From Lytechinus pictus (taxonomy: Eukaryota; Echinodermata; Echinoidea; Temnopleuroida; Toxopneustidae): a stretch of DNA of 64,000 nucleotides. The stretch is taken from assembly GCF_037042905.1 (NCBI RefSeq), contig NC_087257.1, forward strand, positions 17,623,001-17,687,000, given 5' to 3'. The position numbers and the translations under genes were made by a program. Shown here piece after piece: positions 11,864 to 22,600 of this stretch (its first letter is position 1; every line of letters begins with the position of its first letter). The notes beneath the pieces are model-generated. The model saw nothing but the letters and a program-made list of their open reading frames with translations. It had not been told where the DNA came from and did not search any database.

Positions 11864-12436
11864 AAAGGAGAATGAAACTCTTGGAGCAAGTTAGCTTTTT
11901 TGAAAGCAGAAAAATCAAAGAATAAGATCAACAAAAGTTTGAGTAAAATAGGACTAGCAATAGAAGAGTTATGAGCATTTGAATGTCGAGATCACTAATG
12001 CTATGGAGATCCTCAAATTGGCAATGCGACCAAGATCTATGATGTCACAGATGAACAACTCTCCCCTTTTGTACGCTAAAAAAATATACCCAAAACATAT
12101 CTTTTTGCTCATTCTAATCATATGACAAACGATTCATCAATGATAATGTTGTGAAACCTCTGTACTTGTCCTCTCATAAAGAGAACACCTCACCTTGTGA
12201 TAGACTCTATAAAAGTGAGAATATAAGTGAAATAAGTACTAAAGTAATGAGGGAGTTGTACGTGTGTGTGACATCACAGATCTTGGTCGCATTGCCAATA
12301 GGAGGATCTACATGGCATTAGTGATCTCAATATTCAAATGCTCATAACTTTCTTATCATTCATTCAATCTTCCTCAAACTTTCAACAATATGTTTCTTTG
12401 ATTTTTCTCTTTGATATGGTTTCAGCTGGTTTCAAG
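11864..12436. mobile_element. M4 foldback element, copy 2 (reverse orientation)
   Basis: It begins AAAGGAGAATGAAACTCTTG, which is the inverse of the right end of the copies at 4463 and 13300, so it lies in opposite orientation. The far end stops at the GCTGGTTTCAAGG word and has lost its terminal ATTCTCC, so one end is truncated. Confidence 0.8.
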
Positions 12437-13299
12437 GAACCGGGGAGGGGGGCGACTCATGGGCCATTAGAGTTGAGAGTTAAAGGCATGAGGGTAATTT
12501 CTTGATCATGTTAACAAAGACCTTATAATATGTTAATGAGAACTTTACTTGTTTCCGTAGCTTTTAACAATCCCCCACCAAGCAGCTTCCGCATCCTGCA
12601 CGCATCCGGTATGGGGAAAAAGTGAACGATATCCCATGCATGCTCAAACGCGGCTCCCCCCCCCCCCCCCCGGCCCAGATCCCGCCCCGTAGGACCGCCC
12701 GCGCGCGCCGCGCCCGCATAGTACAGTTGCTTCAGCACTGCCGAATTAATAAGGTGGTATTTCCCGAAACTCTGAAAAAATCACTGAGTCTGGCAATAAG
12801 AGAGAAAGGAAAGAAACTCAAGAATTAAGAGTCATATGTGAGTAGGAATACTGTTCTTTATAAACCCGATTCACTATATTTTGGTTTCCGAGAACTTGTA
12901 TTATAACATGAATAAAGTGGATGGGTATTTTGTCAGTTGATGATACCGTAACTATGGGTAGGGACGCGGTACCGTACCGGTACTTCCCCCTGGATGTTGG
13001 CTGTGCTATCCGGCCAGATCTCGGTGGCATTCGGTGTGCTCACTCGTAGTCGTACTGTCGTATATCCTGCTGGTTGGAGAATGTTTACTTTTCTATAATC
13101 TGCAAAAGTTACAGTGCAGTCCAAAGCAATGTTGGATGGAGAATTTGATTGCCTCAATCTCCCTTTCACTATCCTTTGATATTTTGGACCCTCATCAACC
13201 TGTCCTTGTTCTGACAAGCACAGCTTACTTTAATAAAGTTAACTTAGCCTTAGGCCCTAATTAGTTTTAAGAATAAATAAGATCCCCTTTTTCAAAATG
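12437..13299. other. Spacer between two M4 copies with a G/C-rich patch
   Basis: 12640-12720 is strikingly G/C-rich for this DNA: a 16-C tract and then CCGCCCGCGCGCGCCGCGCC. Another CpG-rich patch lies at 12966-13030 (GGTACCGTACCGGTAC). Open frames here of 60-94 codons follow from the base bias and show no motif. Confidence 0.45.
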
Positions 13300-13886
13300 T
13301 TAAAGGAGAATGAAACCCTTGAAACCAGCTGAATCCATATCAAAGAGAAAAATCAAAGAAACATATTGTTGAAAGTTTGAGGAAGATTGAATGAATAATA
13401 AGAAAGTTATGAGCATTTGAATATTGAGATCACTAAGGGCATGTAGATCCTCCCATTGGCAATGCGACCAAGATCTGTGATGTCACACACGTACAACTCC
13501 CTCATTACTTTAGTACTTATTTCACTTATATTCTCACTTTTATAGAGTCTATCACAGGGTGAGGTGTTTATGAGAGGACAAGTACAGAGGTTTCACAACA
13601 TTATATCATTGATGAATCGTTTGTCATATGATTAGAATGAGCAAAAAGAGATGTTTTGGGGTATATTTTCAGTGTCCAAAAGGGGAGGGTTGTTCATCTG
13701 TGACATCATAGATCTTGTTTGCATTGCCAATTTGAGGATCTCCATAGCATTAGTGATCTCGACATTCAAATGCTCATAATTCTTCTATTGCTAGTCCTAT
13801 TTTACTCAAACTTTTGTTGATCTTGTTCTTTGATTTTTCTGCTTTCACAAAAGCTAACTTGCTCCAAGAGTTTCATTTTCCTTTAA
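13300..13886. mobile_element. M4 foldback element, copy 3
   Basis: Full length, TTAA on both sides, with ends TTAAAGGAGAATGAAACC and CATTTTCCTTTAA. Same orientation as copy 1 and highly similar to it throughout, suggesting recent spread. Confidence 0.85.
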
Positions 13887-15162
13887 TTTTGTGATTTTTT
13901 TTTGGAAATGCTTTGGAAGTGATTTGATTTATTATTATATTACATGGGGTCATATTGTGTATTTCTTTCGATCAAGATTTGAATCAATAGAGAAAAATCA
14001 AACAAGAAATCAGATAAATAAGAAATTTATGACATTATTGTTAATAAGTTTCACCTATTTTTAGACAAAATTGTGTGCACAACTTGATGATATGCAAATG
14101 CACTCATTCAATGAACAAGGTTATGATATAACCTTGTTCTCAGTTATATCTCCATGTGTGGCAAAATAAGGGTGGCAATGTTTGGTTTATTTTCTCAATT
14201 GGGACAAATGCTTGATTTTTTTTACACTGACAGTTTCCATTACACCTATTCATCATACAACTTGGCTCTTAAGTAAATTTGATTCTTTAAATTATTTTTT
14301 TCTTAATTAAAAATAGAGATCAAAAAATGAAAATTTTCTTGCCATATTATTTTCCACCAATAGAGGGTGTACACAAAAATATGCCCCAAAATCAAGTTTT
14401 TGAGTGCTCTGGTGAATACAAAAATTATTCCCAAGTTACTAATGAAAAATATATTGCAACTGTATGGAAATTAGTAATTTTGGTCACAAAAGTGATATTT
14501 TAATGATTTTTTAAAGTGTGTGCTCTGTACAACATTGGCATACCATAGTCCTACCTGTAGATTCCCCACAGGCAGGATGGTTGCAGTGAACAAGTGTGCA
14601 AATGAGACTATGAGAGAGTCTGGGGCCTGTTGCATGACGAGATGAGCGATACGTAGGAACGTCCTAGGACCATTCTTTCGAGAAAAGACGATTGCCGACA
14701 AATCAGCGGTTTCCGTTTCACGAAGGCAATTTTGTCTTCCAAGTCCGCGACATCGTTTGATATCGATAGTATCGGAAAAATATTTAGTCTTCATCGTCAC
14801 CTGAACCTTTTATTTTGGAATGACGACTTTTCATAAAATCATATATTTCAATAAAAGGAGATCAAATAACGTTTTATTTATTACTGATTGTAGAATTGAT
14901 GTTTGGAGCTTACTTTATGAGGTAAAAAGAGGAAAAAAATTAAAGATTCACAAACTTAACTGGATAAAATCAAAATTTTCATTATTTCCCTTATTTAGAA
15001 CACGGTGTCCTTTTAGAGACACCTTTCATTGATATTGCAACGAAAGAGACCCTTGTCCGACATAAAAATTGATTTAACTAAGTAATTTCGACATAGTATT
15101 AGTTCAATATTCTGATTTTTTTATTGAATACTTATTTATAATGATAATTTTGCAAATCATGC
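13887..15162. other. Non-coding stretch with worn element fragments
   Basis: 13975-14130 retains M1 landmarks (AATAGAGAAAAATCAAAC, ATGCAAATG). 14621-14780 begins GGGGCCTGTTGCATGACGAG, the start shared by several hairpin elements in the window, and a related piece lies at 16577-16702. No exon recognised. Confidence 0.5.
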
Positions 15163-15296
15163 GTTAAATGTTATTTGTTGAGGTAAAAATAGGGTTTGAA
15201 TGGATTAAACAAAATCAACATGTCTGATTGTTAAATGTTATTTGTTGAGGTAAAAATAGGGTTTGAATGGATTAAACAAAATCAACATGTCTGATT
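15163..15296. repeat. 67-bp unit, two identical tandem copies
   Basis: Copy one is 15163-15229 and copy two 15230-15296; by eye they are identical. Such identity implies a recent duplication or an assembly artefact. Confidence 0.9.
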
Positions 15297-17260
15297 GTAT
15301 GAGACTAAAAAGGAAAATATGAGAGGCTGCGTGTGAAAAATCTAATTTATTTATTTTATTTGTCAGAATGATATAACGCAAGAAGTACAAATGTGAGTGT
15401 TTAGAGTATAAACATACCTCATCAGTTGCATGATGAGTAACCGAAGACAAGGAAAATATGAAATTTGCTGCAAACATGTCCAAGTAGATAAAGTAATGCT
15501 TTGCAATAATAATTAAAACATAGAAAAATGTGTGAATCAATCCGCAATGGAAAAAATGCTATTTACAGAAATAATGCAAAAAATGACAACGATCATAAAT
15601 GTTGGTCATATTAAAGTTGATCACTTTATGGAAGTTTATATAAGAATACAAGGTTTAAGAATATAAAAAATATATATGTTCAACATTTCAAAGTTAAGGA
15701 GTAGAGACTGCATTATGACATAGGGGCCGATAGGGCCTACCCTACGATTTAATACATGTATGCGCCTCTTGGTATGGACTTTCCATAGTCTTTTATAGGT
15801 ACAATGAATTCATCTTCATTTGTAATGATTGTGATGGATTCTTAAGCTATAGGCCTAATCTGTATCTTAAATTCAATTAGCTATTTTGTTACTGCAGATT
15901 TTTTGTTTTGTTTCCTGTTTCACATCTCAAGTTAGCCCAAATCCAAAAAAAAAATTTCATTGATTAAAATTTATCTCAGCCAAAAAAATAATAATTATAA
16001 TGAAGATGAAATAAAAATATACAAATGATTTAGCATGTTAAGTTTTGTATCGTGTTTTTTATTGCTGAACGTTATAAACACGTTTTTTACCATACATAAT
16101 TTCTTTAAAAAAAATTGTTTTCATGTTGTTTATCTATAATGGACTACCGGTAAATGAGAAAGCATGAGGGGTCAGAGAGATAGTGCAGCCCATTTCGATA
16201 TTTCAAGTTTAATTTTTTTTATGGAAAAAGGGGTGGGGATAAGACAAAGGGAGAATAAAAGAAAACATGTTAAAAAAAAATATTTGGGCCTACATTACCC
16301 CCGGACATACTACCCCGGATAAGTTAAAATGACATCCGTTTTTTGTCGTCTTGCCGTGCAAAAAGACGACCTGAAATTGATGACAACTAGCCCCCATATA
16401 AAAAAATAACTTGGCGCCATCCCAGATAAAATGCATCAGATTGCAATCGAATGACACCCCAAAAAATGTTTAAAGGTGATATGTCAGTGTGGCTTGCCGT
16501 AAACGCATTTTCTCTGAATGCCGACGGTGGCGGGCGGTGTGCAAAGAAGATCATGCCTACGTAGGACATGTCTGGAGGTGTCTTTCCAAGGACCATTCTT
16601 CGTATCGCCCAAATCGGCTTTGTGAAACAGTTGAGCGATAACTCGTTCTTACGTAGAATGGTTCTACGAAAGACCCTTTCATGCAATGTTCAGGCCCCTG
16701 ATCTCTTACGACGGTACATGTATTTCTTTTATCTTCTTTTGTTGTTTCAATTATACAATATTTCAATTTCTACAGGTTGGATAAATAATGATCAACTTGA
16801 CTGAACCACAAAATGTTCAAATATTGCATGACCATGCTATGCAGAATTTTTTTCGGGGGGGGGGGGGCAAGATACATTATGTTTTTTAAAGAAACTTTCA
16901 GCGAGGGAGCGAAGTGACTAAGCTTATCATTGGGCCAATCTTACGTTTTCCAAAGTGAAATTCACAGATTTCTTGCACGCTTTTGGTGATTTAAAAAAAA
17001 TATTCCGCAAAATATTAAAGTTTTTCAAAATTTTTGGAGGGGGGTGGGGGAGCAACTGCCCCCTCCCACCCCCTGCTCTGTACAGCCATGATAAAAATTA
17101 CAATTGTAATTTTTACGTGTTCAGGGAGGAATAAAAATTTCTTCGTTTAACATGGCAATGTTCAATGAGAAGAAAATCAAAATATTTCATATTTCAGAAA
17201 TTGACAGATCAGATTTGTGCATTCCCAGGTGTGAAGTTTGTCTGATAAGTCCTGGTGAGT
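15297..17260. other. Non-coding stretch
   Basis: A/T-rich, no gene recognised. It holds a worn GGGGCC-type element at 16577-16702, a 13-G tract at 16855-16867 and a poly-G/poly-C pair at 17037-17083. Confidence 0.45.
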
Positions 17261-17419
17261 GTTTCATAAAGCTGTTCGTAAGTTAAGAGCGACTTTAAGA
17301 ACGACTGGTGATCCTTTCTTATGGTAAATGGTATATTCATTACCGATGGTGTAGCGCGTAAGAAAGGATCACCAGTCGTTCTTTAAGTCGCTCTTAACTT
17401 ACGAACAGCTTTATGAAAC
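17261..17419. mobile_element. Hairpin element, family M3, copy 1
   Basis: A nearly perfect 159-bp hairpin: GTTTCATAAAGCTGTTCGTA on the left is mirrored by TACGAACAGCTTTATGAAAC on the right, and the stem continues through GTTAAGAGCGACTTTAAGAA and CGACTGGTGATCCTTTCTTA. The loop is about 40 bp. A second copy is nested in another element at 49403-49562. Confidence 0.9.
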
Positions 17420-17570
17420 GGCCCCCTGGATCTTAAAAGACTTAAAAATTCTGAGCTTGACCATATAATTTGTGAATTGTTTGCTGCTTCAACTTCGAGT
17501 CCTTTAAGAAAGAGTCTTCACATGTACAAACAGTGGGCACTGGCTTATTACTTGCAGACTGTAGGTGGTT

Positions 17571-18041
17571 TCAAACCGCCTCGATCACAAGAATCCCTGT
17601 TAAATTACGAGAACTTTTTTAGGCTGAAAAATACCCATTAATTATTCCTGCATTCACACCGCCCTGAAACATACCCTTCGGGATAAGTTCCTGAAGTTAC
17701 GTGCATGCGCAGTATGGTCTGATAAGCAGCAAGGCGCGAAATTCAAAATCACTAGCCCAGCAGCAACCCATGCACGGCGCCGCACCCAACGACACGCTGG
17801 GCTAAAAGTTCCCGTAATTTGCTTTCAGACCGCCAAAATACCCACGACCTTGGAAAAATCCCCGCGAAAGTTCTCGTAATTTCGCCAAGTACCTACTATT
17901 TATCGGGTATTTTCTTTCGGGGATATTACGCGTAGTTTGCTTTCACACCGCCAAAATACCTGGTATTTTCTGATCGGGGTAAATTTCCCGATCAGAGAAT
18001 ACCTGGAACTGGCGAACTTCGAGGCGGTCTGAAACCACCTT
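17571..18041. mobile_element. Foldback element with AGGTGGTTTC ends
   Basis: Outer ends are inverted: AGGTGGTTTCAAACCGCCTC and GAGGCGGTCTGAAACCACCT. Inside, the phrase TTTCACACCGCC(A)AAATACC or a close variant occurs at 17640-17667, 17823-17842 and 17940-17960. The interior is more G/C-rich than its surroundings. No ORF. Confidence 0.75.
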
Positions 18042-18321
18042 GTGTCAACCCCCCCCCCAAAAAAGTAAAAAAAATAGTCTAATGCTGTCCCACCCAGAGG
18101 CACCCAACTTTTTTTCTAAGGACCTCATTGCCCACATTTTGTTTGGACAGATCCCATGTGGCGTTAATAGATTAGGCCTATGTTTCTTGTAGTTATTTAT
18201 TTTATTTTTTTTATCAGTATTTACAAATGTTGCTGTTTTTTTAATTTGAAATGTGTAATGAGTCTATTAGGAATCGTTTGTTCTGTATATAATGAGTCTA
18301 TCAGACACCGTTGTCACTACC

Positions 18322-18702
18322 TTCCTAAAACTAGTTTCTGGAAACTAATTTAACGTGTTGTGAGATTGGTCGAAGCGATCTTCCCAACTGGTTCAGAAAA
18401 CCACCTCGCGATGTAGTTTTCAAGATCGCTTTGCCTCGTTAAAGTGGTTTTAGCATGAGGACACAACCGTTCTTTGGGAAGCGATCTTCGCACATTTTGA
18501 GCGCGCTACTCCACACGACAGGTGTAGAACGCCTACGCTGCGGTTTCGAATTTCATGCGAAACGTGTCACCCCACTGAGAGCGTTTCCATAGCAAAAAGA
18601 TCGCTTTACGTGAAGTGATTTTGAAAACAACTTTTGTGTGATCAAGTGGGAACGCTAGCAAAGCGATCTTCCAAACTGGTTCCAAACTAGTTTTAGAAAA
18701 CG
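18322..18702. mobile_element. Foldback element with CTAAAACTAGTTT ends
   Basis: CCTAAAACTAGTTTCTGGAA at 18325 is mirrored by TTCCAAACTAGTTTTAGAAA at 18680. The inner phrase AAGCGATCTTCCnAACTGGTT occurs near 18374 and 18662 as part of the arms, with further GATCGCTTT words between. Non-coding. Confidence 0.65.
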
Positions 18703-19283
18703 TATAGAGCACGGCCTCTTAAGAATCGTTGGTTCTTTGTATACATGTATGTACATGCCATTTGGCTGTGACTCTTGTTGTTCATAAGCCTTGAATTGAA
18801 ATTGAAAAAATTGAAAAGAACTTGAATTTAGAATGCTTTCATTCAATGTTCATTAAAATTCCTTTAGATAAGTACTACAGTGTATGTACTTTAAATTGGA
18901 ATAATAATCCAGTGTTTTGGATCGAAAACAACATACTGTCTGGTATTACGACAGTCTTGTTTCGAATTTCCAGGCATTCAGGCATATAGCCACAGATTTC
19001 CTGTCTAAATGCTTTTTACATTTGGATTTGTTTGTTTATTAAAGCTGTGCGCTGTATTAAAGATGAGTTTGATCAGATTTGACTTTTGTTAATTGTTTGC
19101 TACATGTACACGTAGACCTGTGACATACCGGTACACTTGTTGGATTTTTCATGTTTCTTGGTCCAAAGTTTAACAATACAGGATGGGTTATAATAAAAGG
19201 AGTGTCATAACTCATCTGTCTGTATATTGATTTTAACTTTTGTAGATTATAGTTTTTAATTTATAGTTATATGATTGTACAAA

Positions 19284-19433
19284 TTGTCTTGTCAGTGCAG
19301 GAACACCCTTCTCATCACACTTCTGCGCACCTCATTGGTACACAAACTCCCTTTATGCAATGCCCTTATGCGCATCTAAGGGCATTGCTGCGTGCATGCA
19401 ATGCGCATAATTGTTCCTGCACCGACACGACAA
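19284..19433. mobile_element. 150-bp foldback element just upstream of the sulfotransferase start codon
   Basis: The 21-bp ends (19284-19304 and 19413-19433) are inverted copies with two mismatches, sharing GTGCAGGAAC. An inner stem pairs ATGCCCTTATGCGCAT with words near 19380. It ends 60 bp before the ATG at 19494 and so lies in the promoter or 5' UTR. Confidence 0.75.
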
Positions 19434-19493
19434 AATGATTGCATCGAGTACTTTTATATGTCTCTTTTCTGTAACATCACCCAGATCTCAACC

Positions 19494-19671
19494 ATGGGGG
19501 ATGATAATGGAGTGTCAATGCTTTCTCAAGCCCCAGCGTACGCCTCAGAATGTTCCCACGAGTACGATGGGGTACTCATGCCCAAGATAATGCCAGCCAG
19601 GTGCATCGAGTCGGTCAGGAACTTCAAAGTCAGAGATGATGATCTCTTTCTCACAACCTACCCTAAATCAG
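19494..19671 (+). CDS. Sulfotransferase exon 1 (residues 1-59 plus one base)
   Basis: Begins at ATG in ACCATGG. An in-frame upstream ATG (19392) lies inside the foldback element and would add 34 unlikely residues, so the later start is preferred. The exon ends within the PAPS loop (TTYPKS, last base of a Gly codon) at a TCAG/GTAGGT donor. A worn copy of its 3' half lies 70 bp into the intron. Confidence 0.9.
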
Positions 19672-22600
19672 GTAGGTACTTGTCACGTGCATCAAGGTCA
19701 AAGGTCACACGAGGGCAATAGTTTGAAAGTGGAATATCACCCTTGAGATAATGCCAGCTAGTTGCATCTACATGTAGCTGGTTAATTCAAAGTTAGGGAC
19801 AATAATCTCTTTCTTACAACTTACCCCATAATCAGGTCAGATTTAGGCATTTGGGTCGAGGGCAAAGCAATATTTATAGCGTCTATTTTTTGTATCAATA
19901 TAATGACAGTGATAAATTGGATTTTGAAACCATTCTTATCACGTCTAATCTTGAGGATGAAAGGGTATGCATGGATGGGGTCAGGGTAAGGATTTCAAGA
20001 GCAGAATTGCATGATTAATTTTTTTTGGATGCTTCTCTCTTTTGCTCTTTGCACATCCGACTTTGCATGCACCCTTTCTCTTTACCACTCTCATACACTA
20101 ATCGCACCAATTTGGTGTGTTGGCTCAACTGGTAGAGCATCTGCCTCACAACCGGGAGTTCAAACCCTGGCTGTGTCAGACCAAAAGATGTATGAAGATG
20201 GGAGTTGCTGTTTGGCACTCAACGATTCAAGGTATAGAGCTTCATCGATCTGGTGCTACACAGTGGCTGCCGGGCCAACGATCAATCGGGCAAAACAAAT
20301 TTTTGGAGTATTTCTGTGTCAGATTTCTATTTCAAACAATAATTTGCGGATTTTCATTTCATGGATTTGATTTTCATCTTCTTGCACAATCTCTTTTCAC
20401 ATCTTTTTTACACATTTCTCATTACACCGCTTTTGCCTATTTCTCTCTTTTACACCTGTCTCTTTACACCTCTCTTGTTACACCTGTCTCTAAAACCCTA
20501 TACACCTCTCTCTTCAACACTTTTTGCTAGTGATACATCAATTTTTATTATAAATTTCTCTTTACACCTCTCTTGTTGTTTCTCTCTCACTACAGCTCTC
20601 TCTTTACTCCTGTCTCTTTACTTTCTTCTCTCATCACAGCTTCTGTACACCTCTCTGGTAATATCTTTGATGATCTTTCTCTTTTATACACCTTGTTACA
20701 CCTCCCTTTACTCCTTTCTTGTCACACCTGATGTTTTTACACTTTTCTTTACACCCCTTTTGAAGGTACTACATGGGTGCAGCAGATTGTTCTTCTCATT
20801 CATCATGACGGGGACAAATCTAAACTGGAAGGCAAGCATATCTTCAAAATGGTCCCTTTCATAGAAGCTGTGGAAGGAATGAACAAAGACAATGTAAGTC
20901 AAGTATTTGATGGTGCATGGTTGTCATTTTCTGGACAGTGTTTGATAGGTTTCTCATTTTCTCCTGAAATGATCCAATGCAGGGTCCTCCAGGGCTTTCA
21001 CCTCTCTTTTTACATCTCTCTTCTTAAGTTTCTCTTTAATTATAAGGACCGAGATGGGTCAGCACATATTCCAATGTGTGCCGTGAAAGGAATGAGCATC
21101 AAATCTGAATACACATTTGTTTGGTTTTCAATTCATTTATTAGATATTAGTAATTGAATGGTTTTGTATTAATTATTGCTTCTACCAGTTGATACTATGC
21201 TACTCATGCTTTAATGTGTACATTGATTTATGCAACAAATATTGACTAGTATGTTGATATAAAATATATATAATAAATATCGTACTGAAGTTATAGAAGA
21301 TATGAATTATTATTATTACTATTATTGTAATAGTCATTGTCATTTTCACCATCGTCATCATCATCATCACAACCATTATCATAGCAACATACAGGGGAGG
21401 ACATACATTTAAGATCAGCATAGCAACAATTCTGGCAGACATCATCAGCACACACCGATCGGCATAAATGGCATAACAGTGTACGTATCATTTTTGTTGA
21501 TCTTAACACACGTCTTATATTATCTCTTGCTAAAGGCCGATACAGCACAAATGCAGTCGGAAATTGCAGACGAAAAGCCGTCCCCACGAATCCTCAAGAC
21601 TCAACTCCCACCACGCTGGCTCCCTCCGAGCATCTATGATGGATCTAAGGGCAAGGTCATTTATGTCGCAAGGAATCCCAAAGACATGATGGTTTCGTAC
21701 TTTCATTTTTGTAAGATGACCGAGAATCTGCCTACCTACGAGTCTTGGGACGTCTTCTTTGAGGAGTTCATGGCTGATAGAGGTGATCTTTCAAATCTCT
21801 CTAAAAGTCACATGGAGATAAAATATACTTCTAGGGGGTGTTTCACAATGATGCAAGTGTGATTTAGAGTTGTACTCCCCGTTGTGTGCGTTATGAATGG
21901 TATCTCTGCATTGGTCAAATCATGCTATGATGATGCGTGCCACTGCATATTAATCAATAAGATTGCACATGATATGTATGCCTTACATATCATGTGCGCT
22001 TCGGCATTTAAGCATGACTCTATGGGATGTTGCAAGAAAAGTATTTGCAATCAGTTGCTAATTTCTGTTGCTAATGTATAACTGATGTATAAATTGTAAC
22101 TACACCAAAATTGGTTTTTACCTCTTGTTGCAAAGAGAAGACCAGCAATCAAGTGCAAATTCGCTTTAAATGACCGGACTTATGATTGATTTGGAGACTT
22201 AAAATTGACTTGCAATTCGGTGGATTCACAATACAGTGCGCCATCTGTCAGACGGCAGCGGACAGGCCAATTTGGGTCGACATCTCGTGCAGGCTAGGCG
22301 CAGCCAATTGCATAGTGCTGGTGTAAAGATGCTTTAAAAATGGAAACTATATGATAAGCGGAGGAAGAATTCAATAATAACAGTCTAAATTTCCGAGAGA
22401 ATTCTGCAGCAAATTTCTCTCCCACCTCATAGACCCTGAATTTTATGCAAAACGGCCGAGCCGCGTCGGTCAGCACAGCATAATGCACTAGTACACTAAG
22501 CAGATGTCGACTTTTTCCCATGGGGCATTGCGAATTGTGGCCTGTCCGCAGCAACCGACAGGTGGCGCACCGTAAAAGGCGTATTGTGAATCCACCGAAT

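Noticed and set aside
14471-14800. A 109-codon minus-strand frame with protein-like composition
   Set aside because: It covers a GGGGCC-type element edge, shows no splice signals or family motif, and a relative at 16577 is not open.
20112-20190. Possible tRNA gene
   Set aside because: A and B boxes are present but the acceptor and anticodon stems do not pair, and a related copy exists at 25295 with the same non-tRNA body; it is a SINE.
20361-20864. A 167-codon + strand frame
   Set aside because: It runs through the pyrimidine minisatellite and reads exon 2 in the wrong frame; the true exon is defined by the PAPS loop.
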